Source of the DNA: Mycolicibacter nonchromogenicus
GTDB taxonomy: Bacteria; Actinomycetota; Actinomycetes; Mycobacteriales; Mycobacteriaceae
Assembly (NCBI RefSeq): GCF_002101775.1
Contig: NZ_LQPI01000053.1
Span: forward strand, 62,001 to 126,000
Direction: 5' to 3'
DNA length: 64,000 nucleotides
The notes below the pieces were generated by a model. The model did not search any database. It was not told the DNA's origin and saw only the letters and a program-made list of their open reading frames with translations. This document shows, in pieces, positions 38,194-49,205 of this stretch (its first letter is position 1; every line of letters begins with the position of its first letter). The translations under genes were made by a program, and so were the position numbers.

Positions 38194-41100
38194 TCAGCCG
38201 CCCAAGCAGCCGGGACCGAGCAGTGCCTTCAGATCCCCCATCAGCGCCGACGACGGCGTCACCCGCAGTGAGGGATCCAGCTCCAAGACGGTGATGCGCT
38301 CCCCGCTGATCAGCCGCAGCTGCACCTGCGCGGTCCCGGGATGGCGGGTCAGCACCTGCTTGAGCGCGCTGACCTTGTCCATGGTGCACTGCCGGGTCGG
38401 CAGACTCACCGCCAGCGGACGATCCGCGGCATTGGCGGAGAAGTCCGGCACCACCAGCTCGTTGGCGATCAACGAGATCCGGTCGTCGCGGATGTTCACC
38501 TTGGCGCTGACCAGCACCACGGCGTCGTCGGCGATGTCGGCGCCGTATGCCGAGTAGGTCTGCGGAAAGAACATCACCTCGATGCCACCGGTGAGATCCT
38601 CCAATTGCGCCGAGGCCCAGGGCAACCCGTTCTTGTTGACCCGACGGTTAACCGATGCCAGGATGCCGCCGACTCGTACCTGCGTGTCGGCGGCGACCTC
38701 GCCCTCCAAGATCGCCGGAATCTGGGTGTCGACCTGGGCGGCCAGCAGATGCGCGATGCCGTTGAGGGGATGCCCGGACACATACAGCCCGAGCATCTCT
38801 CGCTCCAGGGCCAGCTTGTGCTTGTCCGTCCACTCTTCGTCGGGCACCTTGATGCCGAAAACGGCGTCGGCCCCGGTACTTTCGCCGTCTCCCCCGCCGA
38901 ACAGGTCGAACTGCCCCACCGCCTCGGCCTTCTTGGTGCCCAACACCGAGTCGACCGCGTCGGTGTGCACCAGGAACAACCCCTTGCGCGGATGCCCCAG
39001 CGAGTCGAAGGCACCGGCCTTGATCAGAGACTCGGTGACCTTCTTGTTGCAGGCCGCGATGTCGATCTTGTTGAGGTAGTCGGAGAAGTCGGTGAACCGG
39101 CCCTTCTGATTCCGGGTGTTGATCAGTGAGCCGACGACATTGGCGCCGACATTGCGCACCGCCCCCAGCCCGTAGCGGATGTCCTCGCCCACCGAGGCGA
39201 AGTTCAGCTCGGATTCGTTGACATCCGGCGGCAACACGGTGATCCCCAACCGGCGACAGTCGGCCAGGTAGACCGCGGCCTTGTCCTTGTCGTCACCGAC
39301 CGAGGTCAACAGCCCGGCCATGTATTCGGCCGGGTAGTTGGCCTTGAGGTACGCCGTCCAGTACGACACCAGGCCGTAGCCGGCCGCGTGCGACTTGTTG
39401 AACGCGTACCCGGCGAACGGAAGGATGGTGTCCCACAACGCCTTCACGGCCTTCTCGGAGAACCCGTTGGCCGTCATGCCCTCGTAGAAGCCCTTGTACT
39501 CGGCTTCGAGCACCTCGAGTTTCTTCTTGCCCATGGCTTTACGCAGCGCATCGGCTTTGCCCATGGTGTAGGAGGCCACCTTCTGGGCGATGAACATGAT
39601 CTGCTCTTGGTAGACGATCAGGCCGTAGGTCTCCGAGAGGATGTCGCGCAGCGGCTCTTCGAGCTCGGGGTGAATGGGTTTGATGGCCTGGCGGTTGTTC
39701 TTGCGGTCGGCGTAGTCGTTGTGGGCGTTCATGCCCATGGGGCCGGGCCGGTACAGCGCCAGCACGGCCACGATGTCGTTGAACTCGGTGGGCTGCATGC
39801 GCCGAAGCAGGTCGCGCATCGGGCCGCCGTCGAGCTGGAACACCCCGAGGGTGTCACCGCGGCCCAGCAGTTCGTAGGTGGCCGGGTCGTCGAACGGCAG
39901 GCTGTCCAGATCCAGGTCGATGCCCCGGTTGGCCTTGATGTTCTCCAGGCAGTCGCCGATGATCGTCAGGTTGCGCAGGCCCAGGAAGTCCATCTTCAGC
40001 AGGCCGATTTCTTCACATGACGGGTAGTCCCAGCCGGTGATGATCGCGCCGTCCTGGGGACGCTTCCACAACGGGATCGCGTCGATCAGCGGCTCGGAGC
40101 TCATGATCACCGCGCAGGCGTGCACGCCGGCGTTGCGGACCAGGCCCTCCAGACCTCGCGCCGTCTCGTAGATGGTGCGAACGTCGGGGTCGGTGTCGAT
40201 CAACGCCCGAACCTCGGCGGCCTCCTTATACCGCTCGTGGTTGGGGTCGGTGATGCCCGACAACGGAATGTCCTTGGCCATGATCGGCGGCGGCAGCGCC
40301 TTGGTGATCCGGTCTGCGATGGCATAGCCGGGCTGGCCGTAGTTGACGCGAGCTGCATCTTTCAGCGCCGCTTTGGTCTTAATGGTGCCGAAGGTGATCA
40401 CCTGGGCCACCCGGTCACTGCCCCACCGCTCGGCGGCGTAGCGCACCATCTCGCCGCGACGGCGGTCGTCGAAGTCGATGTCGATATCGGGTGCCGACGG
40501 CCGCTCCGGGTTGAGGAAGCGTTCGAACAGCAGGCCGTGCGGGATCGGGTCGATATTGGTGATGCCCAGCGCATAGGCCACCAGCGACCCGGCAGCCGAT
40601 CCGCGGCCCGGGCCCACCCGGATGTTGATCGAGCGGGCGTAGTTGATCAGGTCCGCGACGATCAAAAAGTACGACGGGAATCCCTTGCCGCAGATGACGT
40701 CGATCTCGTAGGAGGCGCGGTCGGTGTACTCCTGCGGGACCCCCGCCGGAAAGCGCCGCTGCAGACCGGCCTGCACCTCGTGGCGCAGCCAGGAACCCTG
40801 ATCATGACCCTCGGGGACGGGAAACACCGGCATCCGGTCTCGGGGAGTCCACACGTCGGCGTAGGACTGCACCCGCTCGGCGATCAACAGGGTGGAGTCA
40901 CAGGCCCCGGGCAGCTGGTCGTCCCAGAGCGCGCGCATCTCGGCGGCTGACTTCAGGTAGTAGCCGTCACCGTCGAACTTGAACCGGGTGGGATCCGACA
41001 GCGTCTTGCCGGTCTGCACACACAGCAGTGCCTCGTGGTTGGAAGACGCGTCGCGGGTGACGTAGTGACAGTCGTTGGTGGCCACGGTGGGGATGCCGAG

Positions 41101-41745
41101 CTTGCGCCCGACCTCCAACAGCCCCTCACGGACCCGGCGCTCGATGGACAGCCCGTGGTCCATGACCTCCAGGAAGTAGTTCTCGGGGCCGAAGATCTCC
41201 CGCCATTTGGCTGCCGACTCCAGCGCCTCGCGCTCCTGGCCGAGGCGCAGCCGCGTCTGCACCTCCCCGGACGGGCAGCCGGTGGTGGCGATGATGCCCT
41301 CGGCGTACTCGGCGATGATCTCGGCGTCCATCCGCGACCACTTGCCCAGCTGGCCCTCGAACGAGGCCAGCGACGACAGCTTGAACAGGTTGCGCAGCCC
41401 GGTGGCGTTCTCGGCCACCATGGTCAGGTGGGTGTAGGAGCCGCCGCCGGACACGTCGTCGCTCTTCTGGCTCGGGTCGCCCCAGTGCACCCGGCGGGTG
41501 TCGAACCGAGAACCGGGGGCGATGTAGGCCTCCACCCCGATGATCGGCTTGATTCCGGCCTTGGTCGCCGCGTTGTAGAACTCGCTGGCGCCGAACATGT
41601 TTCCGTGGTCGGTCATCCCGATCGCCGGCATCTCCAGGCGCTGCGCCTCAGCCAGCATCGGGGCGATCTTCGCCGCGCCGTCGAGCATCGAGTACTCGGT
41701 GTGGTTATGCAGGTGCACGAAGGACCGCGACGATGAACTGTCCAT
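38194..41745 (-). CDS. dnaE1: DNA polymerase III alpha subunit
   Basis: DnaE1 is the replicative polymerase. The 1183-residue protein has an N-terminal PHP domain starting [16 protein letters not shown] at 11, whose metal site gives 3'-5' proofreading in mycobacterial DnaE1. The palm follows, with catalytic Asp residues in [10 protein letters not shown] near 420. Further on are fingers/HhH regions ([23 protein letters not shown]) and a C-terminal OB fold ([19 protein letters not shown]). Length is normal. A TAGACT box 9 nt upstream of the ATG suggests a nearly leaderless mRNA. It is divergent from dodecin. Confidence 0.97.
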   Translation of the reverse strand: MDSSSSRSFVHLHNHTEYSMLDGAAKIAPMLAEAQRLEMPAIGMTDHGNMFGASEFYNAATKAGIKPIIGVEAYIAPGSRFDTRRVHWGDPSQKSDDVSGGGSYTHLTMVAENATGLRNLFKLSSLASFEGQLGKWSRMDAEIIAEYAEGIIATTGCPSGEVQTRLRLGQEREALESAAKWREIFGPENYFLEVMDHGLSIERRVREGLLEVGRKLGIPTVATNDCHYVTRDASSNHEALLCVQTGKTLSDPTRFKFDGDGYYLKSAAEMRALWDDQLPGACDSTLLIAERVQSYADVWTPRDRMPVFPVPEGHDQGSWLRHEVQAGLQRRFPAGVPQEYTDRASYEIDVICGKGFPSYFLIVADLINYARSINIRVGPGRGSAAGSLVAYALGITNIDPIPHGLLFERFLNPERPSAPDIDIDFDDRRRGEMVRYAAERWGSDRVAQVITFGTIKTKAALKDAARVNYGQPGYAIADRITKALPPPIMAKDIPLSGITDPNHERYKEAAEVRALIDTDPDVRTIYETARGLEGLVRNAGVHACAVIMSSEPLIDAIPLWKRPQDGAIITGWDYPSCEEIGLLKMDFLGLRNLTIIGDCLENIKANRGIDLDLDSLPFDDPATYELLGRGDTLGVFQLDGGPMRDLLRRMQPTEFNDIVAVLALYRPGPMGMNAHNDYADRKNNRQAIKPIHPELEEPLRDILSETYGLIVYQEQIMFIAQKVASYTMGKADALRKAMGKKKLEVLEAEYKGFYEGMTANGFSEKAVKALWDTILPFAGYAFNKSHAAGYGLVSYWTAYLKANYPAEYMAGLLTSVGDDKDKAAVYLADCRRLGITVLPPDVNESELNFASVGEDIRYGLGAVRNVGANVVGSLINTRNQKGRFTDFSDYLNKIDIAACNKKVTESLIKAGAFDSLGHPRKGLFLVHTDAVDSVLGTKKAEAVGQFDLFGGGDGESTGADAVFGIKVPDEEWTDKHKLALEREMLGLYVSGHPLNGIAHLLAAQVDTQIPAILEGEVAADTQVRVGGILASVNRRVNKNGLPWASAQLEDLTGGIEVMFFPQTYSAYGADIADDAVVLVSAKVNIRDDRISLIANELVVPDFSANAADRPLAVSLPTRQCTMDKVSALKQVLTRHPGTAQVQLRLISGERITVLELDPSLRVTPSSALMGDLKALLGPGCLGG

Positions 41746-41754
41746 AGGACCGCC

Positions 41755-41760
41755 AGTCTA
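41755..41760 (-). promoter_or_regulatory. Predicted -10 box of dnaE1
   Basis: On the minus strand TAGACT ends 9 nt before the ATG at 41745, so the leader is at most a few bases. No ribosome-binding site is visible. Confidence 0.4.
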
Positions 41761-41884
41761 TGGCCGAGCACCGACGCTTCTCGGCGTGTCGTCACCCGTG
41801 TCTCTTCGGCTGCCGTTTCCCGGGACAGCGGCCGCCGCCGTGCACTACGTTGAGGTTCGCCCTAAGCGGAGGAGAGGCAAATAC

Positions 41885-42121
41885 ATGAGCGTGTACCGGG
41901 TGATCGACATCATCGGGACCAGCCCGTCGTCCTGGGAGAACGCCGCGGCTGAAGCAGTGCACCGGGCCAAGCAGACCATCGACGACATCCGGGTCGCCCA
42001 GGTCGTCGAGCAGGACCTCACCCTCGATGACAAAGGCGGCATCGTCTACCGCACCAAGCTGCGCATCTCCTTCAAGATCCGGCCGCCGAAGGCCAAGCCG
42101 GCCGCAGAGCCGACGGAGTAA
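41885..42121 (+). CDS. Dodecin-family flavin-binding protein
   Basis: This 78-residue protein has the dodecin signature: VYRVIDIIGTSPSSWENAAAEAVHRA, TIDDIRVAQVVEQDLTL and a final beta strand. Bacterial dodecins form 12-subunit shells that store FMN or related flavins two at a time. GGAGGAGAGG lies directly upstream of the ATG at 41885, a very strong ribosome-binding site, and TACGTT at 41844-41849 is a -10 candidate. A longer in-frame start at 41597 is not needed. The tail is Pro/Lys/Glu-rich. Confidence 0.9.
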   Translation: MSVYRVIDIIGTSPSSWENAAAEAVHRAKQTIDDIRVAQVVEQDLTLDDKGGIVYRTKLRISFKIRPPKAKPAAEPTE

Positions 42122-42179
42122 GACCGCGCAGCTTCGACGAAATGGTGGCCCGCCCTGACGCCGCGTTCGGGGCGCCCAC

Positions 42180-43100
42180 TCAGCGATGCAGGACGTCCAG
42201 CGCGTGCTGCAGGTCGGCGGGGTATTCGCTGGTGATCTCGATGCGGCGCCCGTCGCCGGGGTGGGCGAAGGCCAGCGAGCGGGCGTGCAGCCATTGGCGT
42301 TCCAGCCCGAGCTTGCGCGCCAGCGTCGGGTCGGCCCCGTAGGTGAGGTCGCCGCAGCAGGGATGCCGCAGGGCCGAGAAGTGCACCCGGATCTGGTGAG
42401 TGCGGCCGGTCTCCAGGTGGACGTCGAGCAGGCTCGCGGCGACGAACGCCTCCAGCGTGTCGTAGTGGGTGATGCTGTGCCGCCCGTCGGCGGTCACGGC
42501 GAATTTCCAGTCCGGTCCGTGATGGCGGCCGATCGGTGCGTCGATGGTGCCGCTGGACGGATCCGGGTGGCCCTGTACCAGGGCGTGGTACCGCTTCTCC
42601 ACCGTGCGCGCCTTGAACGCACGTTTGAGCGCGGTGTAGGCGCGCTCGGAGATCGCCACCACCATCACACCCGAGGTCCCGACATCCAGGCGGTGCACGA
42701 TGCCCTGGCGCTCCGGAACCCCGGAGGTCGTGATGCGGTAGCCGGCTGCGGCCAGACCGCCCAGCACGGTGGGCCCGGACCAGCCCACGGACGCGTGCGC
42801 AGCGACCCCGGCGGGTTTGTCGACGGCCACGATGTCGGCGTCGGAGTACAAGATCGTCATGCCCTCGACCTCGACCGGGGTGTTCTCCAGCGGCGGCGGC
42901 GCCTGCGGCAGCCGCACCGACAGCCACGCACCGGCGACCAGCCGATCTGACTTTCCGGCCGTCACGCCGTCGAGCTCCACGTCGCCGTTCTCGGCCAGGG
43001 TCGCCACCACGTTGCGCGACAGCCCCAGCAGGCGGGCCAGCCCGGCGTCCACGCGCATGCCGGCCAGCCCCTCAGGGACCGGCATGGATCGTTCGGTCAC
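42180..43100 (-). CDS. rluD: RluD-type 23S rRNA pseudouridine synthase
   Basis: This 306-residue protein has an S4-like RNA-binding domain at about 15-60 and a RluA-family catalytic domain. The catalytic D139 lies in [12 protein letters not shown], and [10 protein letters not shown] is the second family motif. It should make pseudouridines in 23S rRNA; the exact positions are not deducible. The GTG at 43100 gives an N-terminus ([17 protein letters not shown]) matching Rv1540. It follows lspA with a 7-bp gap, so the two form an operon. Confidence 0.9.
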   Translation of the reverse strand: MTERSMPVPEGLAGMRVDAGLARLLGLSRNVVATLAENGDVELDGVTAGKSDRLVAGAWLSVRLPQAPPPLENTPVEVEGMTILYSDADIVAVDKPAGVAAHASVGWSGPTVLGGLAAAGYRITTSGVPERQGIVHRLDVGTSGVMVVAISERAYTALKRAFKARTVEKRYHALVQGHPDPSSGTIDAPIGRHHGPDWKFAVTADGRHSITHYDTLEAFVAASLLDVHLETGRTHQIRVHFSALRHPCCGDLTYGADPTLARKLGLERQWLHARSLAFAHPGDGRRIEITSEYPADLQHALDVLHR

Positions 43101-43107
43101 AGCCGCA

Positions 43108-43689
43108 TCAGGCCTGCTCGCCGTCGCCGGCACGGCGACGGCCGACCGAGTCGAAGTCGAAGCCGAACACTGACAGCACCACCAGCAGGATCGCTCCGCC
43201 CACCACGGCCGGGTCGGCGACGTTGAACACCGGCCACCAGCCGATCGACAGGAAGTCGACCACGTGGCCCTGCAGATGCCCGGGGGCCCGGAAGAACCGG
43301 TCCACCAGATTGCCCAGCGCCCCACCCAGGATCATTCCCAGCCCAATCGCCCACCAGGGCGACACCAGGCGACGCGACATCCAGATGATGCCGAGCACCA
43401 CCGAGCTGGCGATCAGCGTCAACACCCAGGTGTAGCTGGTGGCCATCGAGAACGCGGCGCCGGAGTTGCGGACCAGGGTCCAGGTCACGGTGTCGCCGAT
43501 GATCGACACCGGCTGGCCGGGGGTCAGCATCTTCACCGCGAGCACCTTGGTGACGACGTCGGTCACCAGCACCACCGCGGCCACCGAGAGCAGCAGCCCC
43601 AGCCGGCGCGGCGGGGCGGCCGGCTCCGCCTTCGGCGCCGGGACGGGGTCCACCTCCGTCTCGGTCGAGTCGGTTGTCTCGTCAGTCAC
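43108..43689 (-). CDS. lspA: Lipoprotein signal peptidase
   Basis: LspA cleaves the signal peptide of diacylglyceryl-modified prolipoproteins in the membrane. The 193-residue protein has a Pro-rich cytoplasmic N-terminus, then four membrane helices. The aspartyl active site is D130 (GNLVDRFFR) and D159 (FNVADPAVV). RNSGAAFS is also conserved. The start is GTG. It is divergent from ansA by about 40 bp and heads a unit with the pseudouridine synthase. Confidence 0.96.
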   Translation of the reverse strand: MTDETTDSTETEVDPVPAPKAEPAAPPRRLGLLLSVAAVVLVTDVVTKVLAVKMLTPGQPVSIIGDTVTWTLVRNSGAAFSMATSYTWVLTLIASSVVLGIIWMSRRLVSPWWAIGLGMILGGALGNLVDRFFRAPGHLQGHVVDFLSIGWWPVFNVADPAVVGGAILLVVLSVFGFDFDSVGRRRAGDGEQA

Positions 43690-43730
43690 GCTTCCATCAT
43701 CCCTTAACCCGGGTGCGGCATGATCGCGGC

Positions 43731-44669
43731 ATGCGCTCCACCCGCCTGACCGTCATCACCACCGGCGGCACCATCTCCTGCAGTACCCACAACGATGGGG
43801 CACTACGCCCTGCCCGCAGCGGCTCAGACCTGCTCGCCGGCACCGGCGCCGCGGATGTCACCGTGGTGGACCTGATGGCGCACGACAGTTCGGAACTGGG
43901 TCCGGCCGACTGGGCCGCGCTGCTCGCCGCGGTCAATGCCGCAGTCGACGGCGGCGCCGACGGCGTGGTGGTCACCCACGGTACCGACACCTGCGAAGAG
44001 GGCGCACTCTGGCTGGAGCTCGGCTACTCCGGCGACGCGCCGGTCGTGCTGACCGGGGCTCAGCGCGGCGCGGACGCCCCCGACGCCGACGGGCCGGGCA
44101 ACCTGCGTGACGCCCTGGCGGTGGCCTCGGATCCGGCCGCCCGGGGGCTGGGCGTCGTGCTGTGCTTCGCCGGCCGGGTGCTGGCCCCGCTGGGGCTGCA
44201 GAAGGCCACCATCACCGGGCTCACCGGCTTCACGGGCCCCCTGCTGGGCAGTGTGACCGACGGCCGGGTCAGCCTGTCCGGCGCCAAGACCCGGCCCTAC
44301 CTGGGCGCACCGACCACGGTGCCGCGGGTGGACGTGGTGGCGCTGTACGCGGGAGCCGACACGGTCGCCCTGGACGCCTGCGCCGCCGCCGGCGCGCGCG
44401 CGGTGGTGCTGTCCGCGCTCGGGTCGGGCAATGCCCCGACCGCCGTGATCGAGGGTGTGCGGCGGCACTGTGCGGCGGGGCTCGTGGTGGCGGTGTCCAG
44501 CCGGGTTCCCGACGGGCGTATCGGCGCGGACTACGGCCCCGGACGAGCCCTGGCCGAGGCCGGGGCGCTGATAGTGCCGCGGCTGCGGCCACCTCAGGCA
44601 CGGATTCTGCTGATGGCGGCGCTTGCGGCCGGTCAACCGGCCCGTGACGTCATCGACCGGTGGGGCTGA
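43731..44669 (+). CDS. ansA: L-asparaginase (type I, cytoplasmic)
   Basis: AnsA hydrolyses asparagine to aspartate and ammonia. The 312-residue protein has both catalytic motifs: TGGTIS at 11-16 with the nucleophilic Thr, and THGTDT at 82-87 with the second Thr-Asp pair. No signal peptide is seen, so it is probably cytoplasmic, although mycobacterial AnsA supports nitrogen use and acid resistance. The ATG at 43731 fits the homologous start. An upstream frame to 43674 is unneeded. It converges with dinX. Confidence 0.93.
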   Translation: MRSTRLTVITTGGTISCSTHNDGALRPARSGSDLLAGTGAADVTVVDLMAHDSSELGPADWAALLAAVNAAVDGGADGVVVTHGTDTCEEGALWLELGYSGDAPVVLTGAQRGADAPDADGPGNLRDALAVASDPAARGLGVVLCFAGRVLAPLGLQKATITGLTGFTGPLLGSVTDGRVSLSGAKTRPYLGAPTTVPRVDVVALYAGADTVALDACAAAGARAVVLSALGSGNAPTAVIEGVRRHCAAGLVVAVSSRVPDGRIGADYGPGRALAEAGALIVPRLRPPQARILLMAALAAGQPARDVIDRWG

Positions 44670-44688
44670 TCGCCTCCGACCCGGCCCC

Positions 44689-46068
44689 CTAGCCCGCCGG
44701 GTGTCCGCTCGGGTGGCCGGGCTCCTCCGGGCGGGCGACGTAGTCCGGCCAGTCCAGGCTGGCCAGCGGGTCGGCGCGGCTGATCCCGGGCTCATCCTCG
44801 GGAAACGTCCGCACCGGGCCGGGGCCGGAGCCGCGCGTCTCGAAGCGGATGGTCATCACCCCGTGGCCGGCGCCCTGCACCCAGCCATGTCCGAGTTCGG
44901 GGTGGCTGACGTCGTCGCCGACTCGCCACGATGCCGTAGTGGGCACCGGAAGTCGTTCGGGCGCAGTCACTTCCGGTGAGGTGGTTCCTGCGTCGGGAAG
45001 CTCCAGATCCGGGAACAGTGACTCCTGACGAACATCGGTCAGCCCGGAGAACCCCACGCCGAGCAGCCGGATCGGGCCGATCTCCTGCGGATCGAGCAGC
45101 AGCCGGCCGGCGGCCGCGGTGAGCGCGGCGGCGTCGGTGGTCGCATAGGGCAGGGTGGCCGAGCGGGTCAGCACACTCATGTCGGCCTTTTTGAGTTTCA
45201 CCGTCACGGTGCGAGCGCCGCGCCCGTCGCGCAGCAGCCGGCGATGGGCGTGCTCACCGATCGGACCGATCGCGGCCCGCAGCTGGTCCAGGGTGGTCAG
45301 GTCGACAGCGAACGTCGACTCGGCGCTGATCTGTTTGGCCTCAGCGCGTTCGGCGACCCGGCGGTCGTCGATCCCCCTGGCCAACCGGTGCATGGCGGGA
45401 CCGATGGTGGCACCCAGAATGTCGGCGACCTCGGTGTCGGTCAGCGCAGCGAGCTGACCGATGGTGTCGATTCCGAGGCGGTGCAGCTTCTCCTCGGCGA
45501 CCGGACCGATCCCCCACAGCCGGCGCACCGGCAGGCCGTCCAACAGCAGTCGCTCTTCGGAACGGCTGACGACCCGTACCCCGTTCGGCTTCGCCAGATC
45601 GGAGGCGATCTTGGCGATCTGCTTGCCCGACCCCGCCCCGACCGATGCCACCAAGCCGGTCTCCTCGAGCACCCGTCCGCGCAACCGTTCGCAGAACCGA
45701 AGCACCTCTGCGTCGCCTGCCCCCGCCAGCTCTGCAGGTTCGCCGAAGGCCTCATCGAAGGAGAGCTGCTCAACCACCGGGATCATCGCCCGCACGGTCT
45801 CGAAAACCCGTCGGCTGGCCATGCCGTAGACGGCGCCGCGGGGCGGCAACACCACCGCCGGCGCCCCGACCAGTCGGCGTGCCTGGTGCATCGGCATCGC
45901 CGAGCGGGCGCCGAAAACCCGGGCCTCGTAACTGGCGCCGGCCACCACGCCCCGGCCCCCGAGCCCACCGACCAGCACCGGTCGCCCCCGCAGCGTCGGG
46001 CGGGTCAATTGCTCGACGGAGGCGAAGAACGCGTCCATGTCCAGGTGCAGGACCCATCGGCCGTCCAC
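44689..46068 (-). CDS. dinX: DNA polymerase IV (Y-family), DinX
   Basis: This 459-residue translesion polymerase has [12 protein letters not shown] with D10, SFDEAF with the catalytic Asp-Glu near 107, and the HhH region [14 protein letters not shown] little-finger domain and a clamp-binding motif RQESLF near 330 follow. The extra C-terminal region ([20 protein letters not shown]) is shared with Rv1537. I chose the GTG at 46068 because TAGGCT lies exactly 7 nt upstream and homology begins there. A GTG at 46098 would lie upstream of that promoter. Confidence 0.92.
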   Translation of the reverse strand: MDGRWVLHLDMDAFFASVEQLTRPTLRGRPVLVGGLGGRGVVAGASYEARVFGARSAMPMHQARRLVGAPAVVLPPRGAVYGMASRRVFETVRAMIPVVEQLSFDEAFGEPAELAGAGDAEVLRFCERLRGRVLEETGLVASVGAGSGKQIAKIASDLAKPNGVRVVSRSEERLLLDGLPVRRLWGIGPVAEEKLHRLGIDTIGQLAALTDTEVADILGATIGPAMHRLARGIDDRRVAERAEAKQISAESTFAVDLTTLDQLRAAIGPIGEHAHRRLLRDGRGARTVTVKLKKADMSVLTRSATLPYATTDAAALTAAAGRLLLDPQEIGPIRLLGVGFSGLTDVRQESLFPDLELPDAGTTSPEVTAPERLPVPTTASWRVGDDVSHPELGHGWVQGAGHGVMTIRFETRGSGPGPVRTFPEDEPGISRADPLASLDWPDYVARPEEPGHPSGHPAG

Positions 46069-46075
46069 GGCGCCA

Positions 46076-46081
46076 AGCCTA
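46076..46081 (-). promoter_or_regulatory. Predicted -10 box of dinX (leaderless)
   Basis: On the minus strand TAGGCT ends 7 nt before the GTG at 46068. No LexA-type palindrome is visible nearby. Confidence 0.55.
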
Positions 46082-46116
46082 TTGGGCGCCGCGACCACCG
46101 CCCGGATGAGGCAGCG

Positions 46117-46455
46117 CTACTTCGACCCTCCGCCACCCTTTTTGAGTTGGTGCGGGCAGTAGGTTTTTGCCGCGATGGTGGCGAACCGCGCCGCGTCGGC
46201 GACCGTCAGGTCGGGATTGGCTTCGGTGACGTCGTTGAGCAGTTCCATCGTCGTCTCGCCGTTGGCAGCCAGCCCGCACAGCGCCTCGGCGGCGGCCACC
46301 GCTTGGTCCGGGTGGTCGAAGATGATTCCGACCTGGGTCAGCGAGTTGATGAATTCCGCGCTGTCAACGGTCTCTTCCGAGTTGGGCTCAGCGTGGCAGG
46401 GCGCGGCGAACGCCAGCGCGCTGACAGCGACGAGTGAGGCGAACAACAGCTTCAT
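46117..46455 (-). CDS. DUF732 small secreted protein
   Basis: This 112-residue protein has a signal peptide (MKLLFASLVAVSALAFAAPC, cleavage after HA near 22), then a helical DUF732-like domain. That domain has two Cys, C60 and C100, which can form the family disulfide. Landmarks are the LNDVTEANPDLTVADAARF segment and a Lys/Gly tail. DUF732 proteins are abundant in mycobacteria and their function is unknown. GGAGG precedes the ATG. It lies 42 bp after the PPE pair on the same strand, so it may be co-transcribed with them. Confidence 0.85.
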   Translation of the reverse strand: MKLLFASLVAVSALAFAAPCHAEPNSEETVDSAEFINSLTQVGIIFDHPDQAVAAAEALCGLAANGETTMELLNDVTEANPDLTVADAARFATIAAKTYCPHQLKKGGGGSK

Positions 46456-46497
46456 CGGGTCCTCCTGGAGTAGCCGAAATCAGACATCCGGATCGCG

Positions 46498-47832
46498 TCA
46501 GCCGAGCGCGGTGTTCGATCCGGCGAGCGCACTGCCCTCCTCCTCGAGGACGTGCACCGCGTGAATGCCCGGCTTCAGGGACAGCTTGGCGACCAGCTCA
46601 TCCAGGCCGGCCGCATCGATGTTCCAGTGCTGCACCACCTCCGGCGTCTGCTGCAGTTGCGCGATCACCTGGTCGAGCGGGACGGGCGCCTCACGGTCCT
46701 TGATGTTGGTCGACACCACGCGCGCGACCGGCGCAACCGTTCGGGTGCGCGCCGCCGACGCGCCCAGTGCACCACCGGCAGCGCTGCCCATGGCCGCGGG
46801 CGCGAGCATGCCGGGCACGGTACCGGCGGCAGGTGCGGCAGCCAGGGCCGACTCGGGCAGCGACGTGGAGGCCAGCTGAATGGCCGCCGTGGCACTGGCC
46901 CAGTTCGGCGGTACCGACAGCGCCCCGACCCGCATCGCGCTGCCGGAGGCGGCGCTGGCCGTCGAGGAGAGGCTGGCGCCCGCGGTCAGGCCGCCGCTGT
47001 GCAGCCCGCCCAGCGCCGACTTCGGAATCACCGGGACCGCCGCCTTGTAGCCGGCCCGGAACTGGGTGATGCCGAGGTTGGTACTGGCATGCACCGCGTT
47101 GACCCACCCGGTCTGGCCACTGACTCCGCTGGCCAACGACAGGTGGCTCTCCCACAACTCATGCGGGTAGGTGTTGCCGACGAAACCGTCGATCAGGTTC
47201 TGCCAGCCGGTGTTGTAGGCCTTGGTCCACGAGTTGATCTCCTTGGTGATCAACTGGATCAGGTCGTCTTCGGCGGTGGCGTCCGCGCTGCCCGGATCAC
47301 CGTTGGTGGTCCGCGGGGCCGCGGTGAACGAGGTCAGATTGGTGGCCTCCGCCGAAGCGGCGGCGTAGCCGAGCATGGCGGCGACATCCTGGGCCCACAT
47401 CCGGCCGTACTCCGCTTCGACGGCGGCGATCGCGGTGCTGTTCTGCCCGAGAATGTTGGTGGCCACCAGCGAGGCCAGCTGGCTGCGGTTGGCCGCGATC
47501 GCCGGCGGCGGCACGATCCCGGCGAAAGCCGATTCGTAGGCGGCCGCGGCGGCCGACGCCTGGGCGGCGGTCTGTTCGGCCTGCGCTGCCGTGGTCGAAA
47601 GCCAGCTCACATACGGCGCTGCGGCAGCCGCCATCGCCGCCGCCGCCGGCCCCTGCCAGCCACCGCTGAGGCTGGCCAGGGTCGCCTCATACGTGGAGGC
47701 GGTGGCGCGCAACTCGGCGCCCAGCCCCGACCAGGCCGCCGCCGCGGCGAACAACGGGTCGGCACCCGGTCCCGAATACATCTGCCCGGAGACGACTTCC
47801 GGCGGCTGTGCTGCGAAGCTCTGAAAAACCAT
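46498..47832 (-). CDS. PPE-family protein (PPE-SVP subgroup)
   Basis: This 444-residue PPE protein has the PPE motif at 10-12, the WxG turn GGWQGPA near 58, and the helical PPE domain to about 180. The SVP signature GALSVPPNW is near 310. After an Ala/Gly-rich linker the C-terminus is unusual for the subgroup: it ends in a compact non-repetitive segment (PLDQVIAQLQQTPEVVQHW ... GIHAVHVLEEEG). PPE proteins are ESX substrates, usually partnered by PE; no PE gene is nearby. It starts 18 bp after the preceding PPE gene. Confidence 0.93.
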   Translation of the reverse strand: MVFQSFAAQPPEVVSGQMYSGPGADPLFAAAAAWSGLGAELRATASTYEATLASLSGGWQGPAAAAMAAAAAPYVSWLSTTAAQAEQTAAQASAAAAAYESAFAGIVPPPAIAANRSQLASLVATNILGQNSTAIAAVEAEYGRMWAQDVAAMLGYAAASAEATNLTSFTAAPRTTNGDPGSADATAEDDLIQLITKEINSWTKAYNTGWQNLIDGFVGNTYPHELWESHLSLASGVSGQTGWVNAVHASTNLGITQFRAGYKAAVPVIPKSALGGLHSGGLTAGASLSSTASAASGSAMRVGALSVPPNWASATAAIQLASTSLPESALAAAPAAGTVPGMLAPAAMGSAAGGALGASAARTRTVAPVARVVSTNIKDREAPVPLDQVIAQLQQTPEVVQHWNIDAAGLDELVAKLSLKPGIHAVHVLEEEGSALAGSNTALG

Positions 47833-47850
47833 GAACGCGACCTACTTCCG

Positions 47851-49110
47851 CTATTTCGCGATCGGGGGGATGACGATGACGGTGGCGGTGGTGGCGATAT
47901 CCGGCCCCGTCTGGGTGTTGGTGACATGGCTGATCGCACTGATCGCCCGGGTGGCGGTGGCTCCCGCGGCCTGACGCACCGGGGTCCCGATCGCACGCCC
48001 GGCCAAGCTCGCCAGCGCCATCTCGCCGGCCAGCAGGCTCTCGCCGTTGGCGGCCAGGACCGGAGCCGCCTCGAGTACTGAGGCCTGCAGTGCCACGGTG
48101 GCGGTCTTGACCGCCGGAACGGCGGTGGCCCAGGTCGAGGGCACCGACAGCGATCCGATCAGCCCGGCCCGGCCGACCGCGCTCGACACCGACGCCGGAA
48201 CGGCTTGCGCGCCGGTCAGCAGCGGGCTGGACAGCAACGGCGACAGGGCGCCGACGACCGGCTTGGGGTTCAGCGTGCTGGTCAGGTTCCCGAGCCCGTT
48301 GGCCACGGACGGGATACTGATCGACATCTGGTAGATGCCGCGTGCCGAGCTCGCGATATTCATGCCGTAGGGCCCGTTGGCCGTGCTGATCAGGCTGGTG
48401 ATGGTTTTGATGATCGCCTGGTAGTCGTCCACCATCTGGGTGGGCGTCAAGGGTTTCGTGACCATGTTCAGCAGGGCGTTCGGGATCTTGCTGAGGGTGT
48501 CGGACAGGGTGGACTCCGCGTTGGAGGCCACGGCGGACTGGGCGGCGTTGGCGACGGCCGCCGATTGGCCGGCCTGCCCGCTGCCGTTGGTGGTCGCCGG
48601 CGGGGTGTTGAACGGCTCCAGCTGGCTGGCGGTCGCCGACGAGCCGGCGTAGGCGTACATCGCGGCCGCATCCTGCGCCCACATTTCGGCGTACTGCGCC
48701 TCGGTCGCGGCGATCGCCGGGGCGTTCTGCCCCAGCAAGTTGGTGGCCACCAGCGTGGCCAGCAGGGTCCGGTTGGCGGCGATCACCGGCGGCGGCACGG
48801 TGGCGGCGAAGGCGGCCTCATAGGCGGCGGCGGCCGCCGTGGCTTTCAGCGCCGTCTCCTCAGCCCCCACCGCCGTGGCCTTCAGCCACGCCGCATACGG
48901 GGCCGCGGCGGCCGACATCGTCGCCGCCGAGGGCCCGTGCCACGCCGAGTCCGCCAGGTCGGTGATCACCGAGGCGTACGACGTGGCGGTGTAGGTCAGC
49001 TCGGTGGCCAGCGCCGACCAGCTGGCGGCCGCGGCCAGCAGCGGCGCCGAACCCGGGCCGGCATACATTCGCGCGGAGTTGACCTCCGGTGGAAGTGCCC
49101 CGAAATCCAT
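47851..49110 (-). CDS. PPE-family protein (PPE-SVP subgroup)
   Basis: This 419-residue PPE protein starts [20 protein letters not shown], with the PPE motif at 7-9. It has the helical PPE domain with AWHGPSA near 56, and the SVP motif [10 protein letters not shown] near 325. The C-terminal tail is short and hydrophobic and ends VIVIPPIAK. The ATG at 49110 was chosen because the PPE domain starts there; an upstream frame from 49215 runs through palindromes. It is the first gene of a PPE-PPE-DUF732 unit. Its 5' region contains a striking nested palindrome at 49146-49205. Confidence 0.93.
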   Translation of the reverse strand: MDFGALPPEVNSARMYAGPGSAPLLAAAASWSALATELTYTATSYASVITDLADSAWHGPSAATMSAAAAPYAAWLKATAVGAEETALKATAAAAAYEAAFAATVPPPVIAANRTLLATLVATNLLGQNAPAIAATEAQYAEMWAQDAAAMYAYAGSSATASQLEPFNTPPATTNGSGQAGQSAAVANAAQSAVASNAESTLSDTLSKIPNALLNMVTKPLTPTQMVDDYQAIIKTITSLISTANGPYGMNIASSARGIYQMSISIPSVANGLGNLTSTLNPKPVVGALSPLLSSPLLTGAQAVPASVSSAVGRAGLIGSLSVPSTWATAVPAVKTATVALQASVLEAAPVLAANGESLLAGEMALASLAGRAIGTPVRQAAGATATRAISAISHVTNTQTGPDIATTATVIVIPPIAK

Positions 49111-49145
49111 GAATGCCCTGTCCCTCCAGCCAAGTAATGAACGAA

Positions 49146-49205
49146 CCCACCCGAGTTGCGTGATGTCACGCAACGGCTTGCCAGGGCTCTGGCAATTCGG
49201 GTGGG
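49146..49205. promoter_or_regulatory. Nested palindromes forming a possible three-way junction upstream of the PPE operon
   Basis: An outer perfect 9-bp pair, CCCACCCGA (49146-49154) and TCGGGTGGG (49197-49205), encloses two hairpins. These are TTGCGTGA/TCACGCAA (49156-49163 and 49166-49173) and TTGCCAG/CTGGCAA (49178-49184 and 49189-49195). The 60-bp element ends 36 bp before the PPE ATG. It could fold as a three-way junction in the 5' leader RNA, or mark operators in DNA. I know of no named element with this form. Confidence 0.7.

Noticed and set aside
42141..42180. Possible bidirectional terminator between dodecin and rluD
   Set aside because: The GC-rich arms pair imperfectly and there is no T-run, so it is not strong enough to call.
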